Shown here: positions 35,529 to 48,656 of the stretch, piece after piece | How positions within the stretch are numbered: position 1 is the stretch's first letter | Layout: each line of letters opens with the position of its first letter | Origin: Rhizophlyctis rosea | Lineage: Eukaryota > Chytridiomycota > Chytridiomycetes > Rhizophlyctidales > Rhizophlyctidaceae | Reading direction: 5' to 3' | NCBI GenBank assembly: GCA_027596075.1 | Contig: JADGJC010000119.1 | Location: forward strand, 49,161 to 113,160 | DNA: 64,000 nucleotides | Program-made: the position numbers and the translations under genes | The notes under the pieces: generated by a model | Seen by the model: only the letters and a program-made list of their open reading frames with translations | Databases searched by the model: none | Told to the model about the DNA's origin: nothing

Positions 35529-38500
35529 ATGGGAACGTCATCCAAACTCTACCTACGTATTCGTCCTCCTCCCCCTGTCCGTGGGCGGAAGGCACTTGAA
35601 TACTCAGTGGACGGTGATGGTCACATCTTCACTATCAATGCAGGGGAGAAGAACGCACATGTCATGTATGTTCCACCTCTTGCGTTAGGCAACTATAGAA
35701 GGCAGACTCATGATCCTGCTACCCAAAATGGTTTTCGAATCCTTGCATCTTAGCCATACCTCGAATGGAAAGCGAGCTTTCCTTTTTGATGGCATCGCTG
35801 GCCCCTCATCGACGACCTCGACGGTGTATGATTCAATTATCAGACCCAACTTCGAACGTTTTTTGGACGGTTATAATGTATCCTTGATGACAATTGGAGC
35901 GACGGGCAGTGGGAAATCCTATACAGTGGCTGGTGGGCGTGGTGGTGCAAGTGAAGGTAGTGGCCGTCCACAGCAGGATATGATTGAGTTGTGTATGACA
36001 TGCTAACTATCTGCATCTCGATGATCATCAAAGGCCTCATACATATGCTAGCGCGTGGAATCATTGATGCGGGCATTCCAAGACTGGGCATCAAATATCC
36101 TTTCATAAGACGCGCTTTGCATGACACCATTTTGGATGGCTTACTACTCCTCAAACTATCCTTAACTCCTAACACGCTTATACGGCTTTTGAGCTATATG
36201 GCGAGCTCGTGCGCGACTTGCTGGACCCATCAAAAGAGGGACTGGATGTAGTGGATGACCCAAATGGCGCTGGCGTTGTGGTCAGAACTCTGACCACTCA
36301 CTGGTGTAGTGGAGCTGAGGAGTGCAAGCGAGTATTACATCAGGTCGCAAAACAATGAAAATCTTCGTGATGTCAAGGTGTCTGACATATTTACTTCAGG
36401 CTCGACAGAACTGTGCTGGGGAGGGTACCAACAACGCGGGCGAGAAGTCGTTCGTGTTTTACATCTTTGAGATATCTCGTGACAGTGGTGGTGGGGTAGG
36501 TAACACCGTGTGGATTGCTTTGGTTGAATATATGACGATTTTGGTTGCCACTTAGTCACGCGGAGTAAGCACTGTTCAATCCAGATTTACCGTCGTGGAT
36601 ATGTGCGGCGCTGAACGGTTCTTTGAAGACCCAAACAAGCTGGCTATGAAAGAAGGTGCAATAGGTCGATCATATGCAAAGTCGTGGCTCGCTACATCAA
36701 CTTCACACGCAGGGCAGAACATGTGCAAGTCGATGGTAGCAATGTACAGAGCGTTGAATCGTGAAGCTTGTGATGTAGGGGTTCCCTTCATTATTTGTTG
36801 TTGTGCAAATACGCGCAACTCATGCTGATACATTTTCCAGGTAGGGTCTCTTTCCAGCTCACTTGCGACAACCTTGCTTGCAGAAGAGCTATCGGGCGGC
36901 AACCGCATCAACCTTTTCCTGATCAACCTCAACCCAACTGAACATCTGCAGACCAACTTGTCAGTCCTGGAAATGTGCGAGCAGCTGCGAAATATTGTTA
37001 CACATCCGCTGAGAAATGACGATGGGGTGCTGTGGATGGAGCGACGTGTTCGGGTCAGTAGACAGATGCCGATCCACATGAGCCTGTTTAAAGTTTTGCT
37101 GAGGTGTGGCATATCATACGTTTCGGTGCATACAATGCCATTGCAATCAGGCACTTTTGCAACATACAAAGGCGGCTACCCTGCAATCTATTGGAATCAA
37201 TTCAGACTCCGAGTTAAATAGTGTCGACAAGGACAAACTCATCGAGCATTGCGACAAACTTCAGGATCGCGTGAATGATTTAGCGGACAGGTATGTGTCA
37301 ATGCAACACAAGGAACGATACTGCAAGCTGTAGCCAAAAATCTGCAGGTTCAATGTCATTCTTGCATCAAAACTTGAACTGGAGAATGCCTTCAAGCAAA
37401 GCGAGAAGGAAAAATTGAAAATGAGGAAAGAGCTGCTGGATGCCAATATTGCTGGGACGGATTTGCAGACCCGCAACGCAGAGGTATATTATGTAGTGCA
37501 CTTCCATCTTGATGACACACTTTGCTCATCCTCTTGTTTAAAGCTCCAGGAGAAGCAAATGCAAATAGAAACAATGCAGCGTGAGCAAGATGAAGCGAAG
37601 GGTTTGAAAAAGGACTATGAAGAGGTAACCGGCAAGTTGTTGCAGCGTGTTGGACTACTGTGGATATTGATTCCTCACATCAATCGCCAGGCACTTCATG
37701 AAATCACAACTCTCAGGCACAACCATGCCAACCTCACCAAAACCCACCAAAAGTTAGTCCAGAAGAGCGAGGAAGTAAATTTGGAGTTCATTAATCTGGT
37801 AAATGCCAAGGCAGCATTGGCAAATGCGGTGAAAGGGAAGGAGGCGGAAATTGCGCGACTGATGGAGCAGTTGAGTGGCCCTGAATTGAACTTCGATTTG
37901 ATGGACAAATTATATATGTGGCAAATTGGACAGCAATGAATATCTACAACGCCGGCTGGAAGGGCGTGAACGTGATGGATTTGAAACCAATGCAGAGACT
38001 CAGCGCCTGCGTAAGGATTTGGAAGATGCCAGGTAACAGCAGTCATTGTTTGGTTCCATTGTATATACCGCGGATAATCATATCCTGACCTTAAGACTAC
38101 CCAACTTACAGATCCAAACTCTATGAAACTGAACAACGGTTAATTGCGGAATCCAAGGCAAAGACAGACTTGGAAAGCTCTTTGCGCAAAGAAGCTGGTA
38201 GAGCGGAAGAGAGGCTCAAGCTTCGATTGAAAAGTTTGGAGGATGAGAAACGGGCAGGAGAGGACAAGACACGGAATGCGCAGCGGCAACAACGAGTGAT
38301 GGAGGAGCGGGTGGAAGCTTTAAGAGAGGAATTAGATATGGAAAGAAACCGGGGAAAGGAGATTGAGGAGAAGCTGGAAGGTGTATTCGACGAGGTATGT
38401 TCAACACGCCACAGACCTATGTGTCGAACGACTGTTTACGGATGTTGTAATGCCATTTGCAGTATGATACATTAGTCCACAGCTACCGGTCGAAATTGGA

Positions 38501-39038
38501 AAAATGTAAGGGTGATAATGTCTGCATACTGCACTTTCGGGTATTATCCCGTTGACACCTGCCCAGTTATCAAGGATGTGGCAGCTGCACCCGAAACAAT
38601 CAAGCATGGAAGAACATGTGAGTTACTTACCCTTTAAGTGTCAATACAAGTCTGGCTTAACATTACCTTGCAGCTGGTTCCGAAGTGAAAACATTAGTAA
38701 AGCAGATGTTTGAGGAGATTCTTCAATCGTACATCACGAACGAGCAGCGCCTGCTGGACAAAGTGCGACTACATAAGGATGGAAAGCGCGAATCTGGACG
38801 GAACGAAAATGTTGCCACCGATATGTCGGTCCAAAAACTGGAGTTAGATGTATGTGCTGAAGATGGGCTGGCAGAAAGTTGGGATACTTTTCTGGCGCTA
38901 ACTCTCTGGTGCTTGCAGTTGAAGGAGTTTATGAAGACATCACAGCAAAAGCTTGAGAAAGAACGCTCACAGTTGTTGACACGTTGTCTGATTGCGGAGC
39001 AGCAGGTCGACATGTACCAGAAGCGGTTGCGGAAGTGA
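35529..39038 (+). CDS. Degenerate kinesin-like motor with long coiled coil
   Basis: Starts MGTSSKLYLRIRPPPPVRGR, a kinesin-type first strand. Motor landmarks: FLFDGIAGPSSTTSTVYDS, TIGATGSGKSYTVAGG (P-loop), AFELYGELVRDLLD, FTVVDMCGAERFFEDPNK (for VDLAGSER), and GQNMCKSMVAMYRALNR (for N-K-S-L). Switch I (usual NxxSSRSH) reads TNNAGEKSFVFYIFEI and has lost the Ser/Arg/Ser/His residues. Several short exons then encode a coiled coil rich in Lys, Glu and Leu (KEKLKMRKELLDANIAG; SSLRKEAGRAEERLKLRLK), and the last exon ends QQVDMYQKRLRK. Intron phases were checked only in the first third and near the end. The plan resembles CCDC78-type proteins (kinesin-like head plus coiled coil, linked to centriole formation in animals), but that link is an inference. 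Confidence 0.78.
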
Positions 39039-40344
39039 ACATGGATGATCCCTTCCCTCTGCATACAAATAGACTGAATCGTACACCCACAAAAAGTTTG
39101 TAAGCAATCCACGCCCAACTTTTAGCCTGTGCACCAAGATGTGTCAGTCAGCTTTGGCAATTTCCTGGAGCAGTGCAGGCAACACTTCTATGTCAAATTG
39201 ATGAAATTATATGTATCAAGGTTAGGTTGCGGATTCGTAATATTGACACCAGTAACCGTGCTCATTAAATATTTCCGAGGAGAATCGTCATCCCGAGAAG
39301 GTGGGGATCGATTACAGGGTGCATATACGAAAGCAGCAGTGTCAACATCGTAACACGAAATTTGAATGCACAAGGACCCTGACGCGGTTGGCTCATGACA
39401 CTGCCACATGCGCCCACATCATGCGCCTCCAAGCTAGACGTTTTCGCCATTTTCCTGAGGCGCATCGCGAATAGAGAAAACGAAAACAACTGTCAGGCTG
39501 GACTTTTCCCGCGTTTCCTGAGGCGAATTGCGTACATGGAAATGGAGTCGTCTCTCTCGACAGGGCTAATACATGTTTCCTGTTGGAACAACTGGCGTTG
39601 AGACCCTGGGCTGTCTCGTTTCGAGTCTTCTCTATTTGCTCTGCTCGTCGCTCAGGGGCTTTTTATCAGTTTAGGACTGATTCTCCTGTACTCTTGTAGT
39701 TTCCCCTATGCGCCCCAACCGGGGCGTCGGCGATCTACCTCGCAATAACGAGCTGGCGACCATAACGGGAAAAAAAAAAACAAGAACAAGTATAAAGCCC
39801 ATGGACCAGAGTTCATGGCTGACGTATGCGTTGGCACCGCCTCACACATTCGCGGTGCGCCAAGGTGAACCTTTTTGGTCACTACTGTAAAGCTTTCTCG
39901 AGGGGGAGGAACTGGGAGGATGTTACGAGGCTGGAATAGTGTAATTCACGCCCAAAGCGACCGTGACAGCCGGTGGCCCCGTCCGCGGGGTCAGAGTATC
40001 TGCAGGAATGCGCGGTGGTTCCTGCTTGTGGTTCACCAACTTCACACAAACACTTTTTGCTCTGGTCTGTTGAGAATCGCCATCTGCGCGAGAAGGGTTC
40101 GTAGCCCTTACAGAGCTTTTGAGTTGGAAGTCGGAACTGGGGGCAAGTTATTTGTACACGTCCTTTGTACAAGGATGTTGCGGGATTGTCCATCTTCAAT
40201 ATAAAAGTTGCCCGCCGAACATTGCTTGCAACCCGAGGGACAATGCAAATGGGGAAGAGCTCTCATGTTTTCAAAATCATATCTACATAAAGACGCATCG
40301 GCCTATGAACAATGTCTAAACTACACAAACGCCTAGCTGCACTC
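39039..40344. other. Intergenic with a two-copy short repeat
   Basis: 1.3 kb convergent gap. Two related copies of a tttcctgaggcg(c/a)at(t/c)gcg element occur at about 39452-39472 and 39513-39533 with similar flanks. A GC-rich structured segment lies at about 39965-40110 (an inverted ggccccgtccgcggggt is visible), so a structured RNA is possible, but no family was recognised. Confidence 0.4.
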
Positions 40345-43300
40345 TCAAAAACTTGTATACCCAACTTCCTTCTGTCCCTTGGGAGAATCAAAAATACACA
40401 GAGCATCATACATGACCGCTCCAAGCGCTTTTGCCACTTGTGGATTTTTGAACACTATGTGGTCAACAGTGAGCATTCCAGCTGTCGCTAAACTGCAAAT
40501 CATGACAACGTACCTGCAATCTTCAACGAATCCACCCTGAACTTCGCGTGGAAGTTGGTGTGAATGGCTCTTCCCATACCCTGACATAACAACTTGTGAG
40601 TATCTCGCCAGACGAATGGTTGGACCATGCAACATGAAGTCGAGGCTTACTTCAACCACCACCAAATCCACATCTTCGCACGCTTTCGCCAATTCAGCGC
40701 TTATGTGTAGTAGATCTACATAGAGTGTCAGCGCAAAGAACAAGTTCAATAGGATACCGTCAACTTGCATGACTCACCTAAACATGGCGACGCGCTGCCC
40801 GTCCCAACAACTTGCAAAGCGCCGTTCTCTCTGGACCGTCTGATCAACCCATCAAAGTATGTGATCTTCTCAATGAGGGCTGCAAGCTCCGTCGCCTAAG
40901 ATAGACATGTAAACTCCATGCGTCCTACTCGAACACGCGGCATGACCCCACCGTAATATCATTGACTGACGGACTAGTATTCGCCGCCAAAATGACCTTT
41001 GTCCCCTTACTCAAAAGATATCTCGCAAACGGTATGATGCCAAGCACGATATCCGACCCGCTGTTGTCAACAAACACGACCGCCTTCTCGTACGCAGGCC
41101 CGGATAGGAGCCTTTCCTTGAAGCTGGCAGATGTGTCGAATTTCGGCGGTCGTCCGACGGTGGCTTTGGCTGTTAGGAAATCAAGCTGGCCTTTCTTCAA
41201 CATTTCCATGACGGATGTTGATCTGTATGAGGGTGTGAGTTGGGGTGATGTGACTTTTGGCCGCTGCACATACTCACCCCCTTTGTTGATAGGTCACAAT
41301 CATTGTAGAAAGCACTGATCAGATTGCGCCTATATGCCGCCATAATGTTATACTTACCAATCATACATATTTCCTACAAAAGCATCAAAACAACCAGCAA
41401 TGGTAAGTCACAGGACGCACATACAATGCGGATAGGGCCCCAATTAACCTCACCTGCAAGGACATTATCAATCAATACATCAATCCGCTCCTTCTCGTCC
41501 AGCGCATCCAATTTGGTCAAAAGAGTAGCCAAACCCTCCATCGCCGAAGTATTCTCCTTTTGCTTCACTCCTTCAAAAATGTCCGTGAACCCCATCTCCC
41601 GCAAACACTGCTCCCGCAAATTCAGTAGGCTGCACGCCGCTAGTTCATTAGCATTCATGCAAAAATTCAATGGGAGCAACATTTTGCAAGAACACACCTT
41701 CGAATACTTAACGCCCCATATGCAAGCGGCTCCGTCCTCAACCGCTGCAAATGCTCCCGATACATAGCCTCAAAACTCGACGCCCTAGATTTAGTATCCC
41801 GCTGGTCCCGCTTCCAATCCATAACCATCTCCACCAAATCGCCCAAATTCTTGTCCAAAAGATCAATCCAATAGTGTTGGAGTTCAGGCTCGGTCAGCTG
41901 GATTGTGTCGGGGTCGTAGGTGTGCGGGTCTTCGAGTAATGGGAACGCGGTGAGGCTTGACGGGAATTCGTCGAGGGCGCCAACGGCTCCAAGAGAAGTG
42001 CCGGATATCTTTTGGATTTGGCTAAAGTTTTCGGTGAAGGAGCCTGCAAAACGTGTGGGTAAGTGTTGGCCAGTTGTACATGCACGAAATGCATACCGAT
42101 GCGGTTGCGGTGTGGTGCGTTCACGTGCCGTAGGAATGCACCCATTGCCCCTAGGTATCCTTCGTGACGAAGGAACAATGCCTTTATACGGCCCTTAGAC
42201 CAGAAGTTGATGGCATAACTAGATGCATCAAAAAATCATTGATATTGCGCACAACGTTTCCCATACTTTCTGGTTCCCTTACCTCAATGTATTCATCGTT
42301 ATTGGGTGGCCTGTTGGAGGTTCGCGGGACTTCAATTCCATGGCGAGTACCATCAACCGTCGACATTGTCTCACCTCGAATAAAGAAACCACTGAAGTAG
42401 ATCCTGTCGAGAATACGAATGAACATTTAATTTACAAGCGCCTTTGTACTACACATCTCATACCTTTGGATTCCATGAGCTTGTGCATTGAGATAAGCGA
42501 TCTGGCCTATATTGTTGCTATCACCCATTCATGAGTAATGTGAGACTCGAATGACAACGTTAGGGCTTGATTACCTAACAAGATACTGAAGCAATTTGTG
42601 GTTAGGTTTGAGAAAGACTCAGTTGAGAATGAAAACTCACCAGCATAGACCGCGATATATCTTCCTGTTTAAACTTTGTTCGTTCTTCCGGACGCGTCTT
42701 AAAGACTTTACCAAATGACGACGCAATAGCGGTTCCCTTCAAGCCAATCTTTGGATAGTCCCTTTGTCCTTGATAAGTTACAGGTCGACCCAATAGAAGG
42801 ACGAGATGCCGTACCCGCCATAAATGTCCCCGACCTGAATATGATAAATGAGGAGCTCGATTCATGCAGGCCAACATCTTGCATAGTCGATCCATACCAA
42901 CATGTCAACATTCTTGTTGTCGCCAATTTTGGAAAGCTCTGTTGGTAATTGGAGGGGTTCAGAGCTCACCCGCAAGCGGCTGCACAGAGGATCCGCATAC
43001 CCAACATATCATCATATGATTTAGCATCCGTCAGCAGGGACAGGAGACCCCATAATGTACCACCGCCGAGTGAGGTTCCTGATTAAGGCCGTAAGAGCTA
43101 AAGCAGAGCTAAGCTCAAGTTGAATACGCACCACTAATGCGCTCATATGTCTCATCACTGGTAACTTTCAATATGCTGACACCAGATCCGATATTGACGA
43201 GCTGCAAGGAATGAAAGTGAATAGTCAAATCAAAAGGTGGGCTCTTTTCAGTAATGTTTGGGATAGTACCAAATATGGGAACAGCTCGTCAGGCGTCGGC

Positions 43301-44150
43301 TCGAACTGCATGGCATCGGATCTTCTCTCATCATAAGTGAACACTTCGTACGTGATTTGCCGCACCAAGAAGTTCAATCCTTTCATTATTGACGCGTTAT
43401 TGGCGGTGATGGTGATGGCCATTTGGCTGACTTTTGGAGTATTCGTAATTTCCTACCTGTTATTAAACTGCGCAGCGGTTGGCATATGGTTTCACACGTG
43501 CGCACAGGCAGCTGAAAAGCTCACCATTCCATCTCGTCCTCTTTATGCATTGTGACTTTCAGCTTTTCACGGAAAAGATCTGAGTGTCTACTAGTTGAGT
43601 TCCAGCACTGAGCAACACCTCCAGCAACGAGAACACCAACCGTAAAACTTATGTGCCCCTCCTCCCGTTGCTGAGCGAACATATCAGTCAATTGTTTATA
43701 TTTGTGTTCTAATATCCACTGAAAACAACCTTGAATCACTCTGTCAGACAATGGTATCTGTCCATGATATCTATCATACAGGACTTTGTAAATAAAGTCC
43801 ACGCATTCGTCGATTTTTTGGGTTTCGAATTTCACGAAGTTCAACCGCCCTCCGGGTGAGTCGGGCGAACGGGAGAAGTACACCACTTTGGCGAGACTGC
43901 CACCCTTTAGTGTTTGGGTAACGTCAGTCGTGGAGGTCTTCTTTGTGTGGAGGTGGAGGGCAACTTACGATGTCAACCGCGATCTGTGCGACATCCTCCA
44001 ATTGGTGTGGGAAGAGGATGTCCCTGCACGCGACGTCAGCACACAGTCACATTACTGTCGTGGCAAAGTCTTCCTCCACCTTGTTCCTTGCTGCTCAACG
44101 TTCTCTTCGCTTATAGCAGCACCTTGAACGTTCAGATTATGATTGTTCAT
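40345..44150 (-). CDS. PANK4-type fusion: pantothenate kinase plus DUF89 phosphatase
   Basis: The start at 44150 ([17 protein letters not shown]) is joined by introns to [19 protein letters not shown] and [19 protein letters not shown]. The kinase part continues with [92 protein letters not shown] and [17 protein letters not shown]. The C-terminal DUF89 part holds [40 protein letters not shown] (metal site), [14 protein letters not shown] and [18 protein letters not shown]. The order matches PANK4: phosphorylation of pantothenate and removal of phosphate from damaged phosphopantetheine. The kinase Glu (KEDEME) and Arg ([12 protein letters not shown]), both replaced in vertebrate PANK4, are present, so both halves may be active. 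About 15 short exons; the inner ones were placed by homology. Confidence 0.9.
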
Positions 44151-44437
44151 CGTGTTGGTGTGGGCGTGGAAAAGAAAGTAGGTAGAAGGTGTAAATTTAG
44201 ACTCGGTCAATCTGGTCAGGGGCAAGGTGCATATATAAGCCACATCAGACCATCATCGTGTGGCGTGATGATGTCGACTGTGCCACAGTTGGTCCAGGCT
44301 TCCGAACAATTCCCGCAGCAAGGTGAAACCCTTCTTGATCAGCTTTTGTCCTCCAGCTTCCAATCTCTTTTGAGCCACATCTTGAGATTACACTTTCCCA
44401 TACCCCTCACAGACAAGAACATTCCCCCTTCTCTACC

Positions 44438-45650
44438 ATGCCTCGTCGCAAGACCAAGCACGATTCCGAGGACTTGGAAGATGGAACGCAACCTGACCTC
44501 TATGCCAAGTTCAATGTGTCAAAAACAGCTGCCCAAGTAAGAAACTCCTGCATCAACAGATGGTACCCAAATCAGGGCTCCAACCACATTATTTCTCCCA
44601 CAGGACGAAATCAAAAAAGCTTACAAAACGCTCGCTCTGCGATACCACCCCGACAAACTCACACAACTCTCCACCGATGAAGAAAAGCAGCAGGCGACCG
44701 CCAAGTTCCAACAAATCGCCACGTGGTACGCCGTCCTGTCCGACCCCGCCAAACGCAAACGCTACGACACCACCGGAGAGATAGACTCAGAAGGCGCTTC
44801 CATGTTCTCCGCAAAGGGCGACGCTACTTGGGATGAGTATTTCAGAACGTTGTGGGAGGAGGTGACGGTGGAGGCAATTGAGAACTTTTCAAAGAAGTAT
44901 CGGGGTGAGTGCCCGCGAAGAATGAAGCGGCCGCCGGATAAATACTAATGCGCGCTTCGGATATCAGGAACAGAGGAAGAGCGCGCCGACGTTCTGAAGG
45001 CCTACGCCCAACACAAAGGTGACCTCTGGAAGATCCTCGATACCGTCATGCTCAGCGAAATCGACGACCACCCGCGCTTCGTCACCATGATCCAAAAAGC
45101 CATCGCCTCCGGCGAAGTCAAGGAATTCCCGCTCTTCAAGAAGACATCAGAAGACCAGAAGGAGCTCGCGAAACGGAAGAAGGCCGCCGAGAAGGAAGCG
45201 AAAGAGGCAATGGAGGAAGTGAATAGTCGGAAGAACAAGAAGAAACAAGGTGGTGGTGGGGAGGATGACTTGGGGGCGCTTATCATGGCGAGGCAGAAGG
45301 GGAGGATGGAGTCTTTGATTGCGGGGTTGGAGGAGAAGTATGGTGGGAAGGCAGCTGGGGCAAAGGCTTCGAAGCGGAGGAAGGTGGACGAGGATGAGGA
45401 GGCGGAGGAGGAGGCGGCGGAGGAGGAGGCGGCGGAGGAAGGAGGGGACGAGGACGATTGGGAGGATCTTGGCAGTGATGACAGCGTAGAGGGAGAAGAG
45501 GAGGAGGAAGAGGAGGAAGAGGAGGAAGAACACGTGCCACCACCCAAACGGTCAAAGTCAAAGCACCACACCGCGACCACATCGACGAAAAGGAAGGGGG
45601 CCAGTAGCAACGGTGCACAGTCGTCCGGCTCAGGGAAGCGTAAGCGATAG
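44438..45650 (+). CDS. DNAJC9-type J-domain protein
   Basis: Exons 44438-44536, 44604-44904 and 44968-45650 join to 360 residues. J domain at residues about 19-85: DLYARFN-like start ([14 protein letters not shown]), then [18 protein letters not shown] with the HPD motif that activates Hsp70. The middle region ([38 protein letters not shown]) is the DNAJC9-specific helical region, which in animals binds histones H3-H4. The tail is Lys-rich then very acidic (positions 45380-45530, Glu runs), then basic ([15 protein letters not shown]), fitting a nuclear histone co-chaperone. A minus-strand frame over the Glu runs is an antisense shadow. Confidence 0.93.
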
Positions 45651-46034
45651 GATGGAAACAATGCGTATAAACTGCACATCTGTAAATACCGTAACGAATC
45701 CAATCTGTCTGATTGTTTCCTTTGCATAAACTTGAGAACCACTGATGGGCCCTGTGCACGATGCGATAACGCCATCTGTTTGCTGCACTTTTCCCCAAAA
45801 TCTGCGCACATCTCATGAAAGGGACGATTATGAACAAAATATCTACATATATTCAAATTGTGCTAATAGTACAAAATCAACAACAGCGCGGAAATCTCTA
45901 CACTACCTCTGTAAATGTTCTAGATTGCTTCTATGGGAAGTAGCTTGAACTTTACACTATTTTTGTATCTGAAAGCGCTAGCCGTACTGCCTATAGTCCC
46001 AGCCCAATTGCCTTCACCACTACTATCTGCCACA
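45651..46034. other. Short convergent intergenic region
   Basis: Between DNAJC9 (+) and the GH26-like gene (-). A/T-richer than its neighbours; it should hold both 3' ends. Nothing else seen. Confidence 0.45.
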
Positions 46035-47753
46035 TCAGACACTCCCACTCAAAACCGCACCCAAAACACCAATCGCCGCAACACCCCATCCCACCACATT
46101 CCTCACCGTTCCACTCGCCTTACTGTCCGGCGGAACATTCCCCGTACCCCCACCACTCCCAGCAGGGTTACTACCACTCTGCGTTCCGTTACTTCCACCA
46201 CTCGCGACAGGCGCAGAGGAAGCGCTAGCCCAGATGTATCGGTCTTTAACAGGAGCAAGGTCGGCGGTGAATGCGGACCAGATTGCTGTGTTGTTTGTGA
46301 TGCGGAAGTCGCGCATGAGGGGGGCGTTGCCGGCGGCGGTTTCTGTTTTGGGGGGAGTGGGTGAGTTAGGGTGGGTTATGAGCGGAATGGGAGAAGGGAT
46401 GGAAAGTGAAGGGAGTGTGTACCTATTTTGGCGATTTCGAACTGGCACATGAACTTGATTTTGGGGTATGTGTCGAGGAATGTTGCGTTTGTGTAGTCTG
46501 TTGGAAAAAGATATCAGTATCGGAGGTGTCGTCCGTGGATACCACCCGCTCCTGCACGAGATGTTCCTTACATTGTCTCCAGAAGTTTTGTTTCAATTCC
46601 AGCTCAGTTCTACCTCCCTCGGAAGGACCGCCTGGGTTATATGCTTGTGCGGATTCAGAGATCTGCCAAGAAGATCTTTAGTATGGGAATGGGATGCGTT
46701 CTTTCATTCACGTTCTGTCCTTACCATCATGGGCTTGTTCCTTCCAGAAGCGTACGCCGTGTAGAAATCTACGGACATGCTGTTGCCGTTGATGTAGGCC
46801 TCAAACTCTCCAGGCTTGGCGGGTGTGTTGTCAAAGTTCGGTGCGCTGAAGCCGAAATGATAGACAGATAGTCCTGGATGTGGTAATGACTATAAGACAA
46901 TCTTGCTATCTTGAAGTGTGTATCAGATTGACTTTCTCATACGCACCAACCCAGTCAACCCATTCATCTCCGGGCCAGTACGGCAGGTAAGGGTCATCTC
47001 TATTGTTCAGGACGCCGTCATTGTTGGTATCGAAGAGGTTGAAGTCGGTTGAGTTTCTCGGTGGAACGGGACCGACGACGGTGTAACCCATGTTTGGGGA
47101 AAATACCAGGGCAACATTGGGTGCGCCAGCGCGGAGGGCCTTTGCGAGGCGGATCCATGTTGCTCGGTAAAGGGAGGGTTGTTGCGAGTATGGGTTCCAG
47201 TTGCCTGATGGAAAGATTTCTTATTAGATCGCGACGTCAAGCTGGCATGCTTTTACTTGTCGACAGCAATGCTGTACCACCCTTTTCGACCTTCATACTC
47301 ACCATTCATTTCTGGTGCAAAGCGCAACCACGTCGCAATGCCCTTGTCATCATACCCCTTCAACTGCTTGACAAGCAAATTGATCTCCGCATCAGAAACA
47401 GCCTCCAAACCATCATTCGGATATAACGTGATGTAGATAGCAGCATTGGTGCCAGTCTGAGCGAGGAGCGCTTCATTCGTCTGGTTTGCCATGCGGTTGC
47501 CGAGGAGGGTGTCCTTGACGGGAATGGATTGCCCGAATTGGAAGACAGGAATGTTCAGGCCCGTGCGGGCATTGGCTTTGACGGGGAGGTCGTCGCCGTG
47601 GAGGTGGTCCATGTCCAGCCAAAAGGCCATGTAGTGCTTTCCATCTGGAGGCTCCAAGCGCCCCAGGGAGGATGAGGTTGTGTTTTGGGTGAGGGCGGGA
47701 GAGGCCAATAAGAGGGAAGAGAGGAGTATTGTGGATAATGATTTGAATGCCAT
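46035..47753 (-). CDS. Secreted GPI-anchored GH26-like glycoside hydrolase
   Basis: The start at 47753 gives a signal peptide (MAFKSLSTILLSSLLLASPA). Exon 1 carries HYMAFWLDMDHLHGDDLPVK and ATWLRFAPEMNG. Next exons: NWNPYSQQPSLYRATWIRLA, VALVFSPNMGYTVVGPVPP, FDTNNDGVLNNRDDPYLPYW then GDEWVDWVG (the latter region includes an EF-hand-like D-x-N-x-D loop), and QISESAQAYNPGGPSE, the likely nucleophile segment. RFAPEMNGNW probably holds the acid/base Glu. Pattern and order fit fungal GH26 beta-mannanase-like proteins. The last exon (TAAGNAPLMRDFRITNNTAI) leads to a Ser/Gly-rich stretch and a hydrophobic end (VGWGVAAIGVLGAVLSGSV) typical of GPI attachment, so the enzyme probably stays on the cell surface. 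Confidence 0.8.
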
Positions 47754-48656
47754 TTTGAGCGCGTGATGTCTTAGATGTGATGATTGATGGTGAGGTGGGT
47801 GTGTCGGATGAGGTTGGACGCGGGAAAGCAGGACGTCAAAGTTCGAGGCTGGGGGGGTCCAGCGACAGCTTGCTTTATGAGGCCTTGGCAAAAGCACGGC
47901 GTGTTGCTAGCATTCGAACAGGAGCGGACACAGGGACTTGCCTCTGTGATTGATGGACACAAGGGCAGTGGGGAAAGAAGGGACACAAGCTTGCAGGTTT
48001 TCGTTGATGCATGGTCATCCTAGCTGCATGCAGACTGCTGCTGGCACTGCCCTCCAGGAGGGAACCCCTATGTATGGAGCAATCACAAGAACAGGCAACA
48101 TCCATGCTGCGGGCTGTCACGCCTGTCACGCCTGTCACGCCCTTTCCACGCCCAGCGAAGCGGCCTGCGCGAGGAGAAGCAGCCCAAGCCACCGGGCCAG
48201 CCTTCCTCCAGTCCTCCGACCCATCTGCGAGTCCAGAGTCTAGACAGTGAATAACTCCACAATTCCAATGCGTCGGACATTGTGTTGGCCCGATATGATG
48301 GACAATTCCATTTTGTTTGACTGGAACCTTAATGCGCCACATGAGAAGCTTATGTCAGCAGTGTCTACTCAGATTATTAGCTAATATATAAAGGCTTTTG
48401 TGGCTTCAAAGTCAAGCCTTCATCGACCTGTGTATGTTGAGATGTGTGGGCCGACACTTCACGCTGCGTGAACAACATCCTTCCTTTTCCAACTTCTCCA
48501 CCTGCAAATGCGTTCCCACAAATCGAGTTGATGAGCTGCTGACGAAAAGGTACACAAGCATCGGCACCAACGAGTGCAACTGATCGATCGCGACCACCAC
48601 ACACCTCAACTCTCTGGCCTCACGACAGGATAGCCGACAATGTCGTTGAGGAGTCA
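47754..48656. other. Intergenic region with promoters and a small repeat
   Basis: Divergent 0.9 kb gap between the GH26-like and PPR genes. Apart from the 9-bp tandem at 48114-48140, nothing with family support was found; overlapping frames on both strands look like shadows. Confidence 0.4.
48114..48140. repeat. Three exact copies of ctgtcacgc
   Basis: A perfect 9-bp tandem repeat (three units) in the intergenic region. It could be a simple replication-slippage product; no function is evident. Confidence 0.9.

Noticed and set aside
45002..45856. 284-residue minus-strand Ser-rich ORF
   Set aside because: Its Ser runs are the reverse complement of the Glu-rich tail of DNAJC9; the plus-strand gene is well supported.
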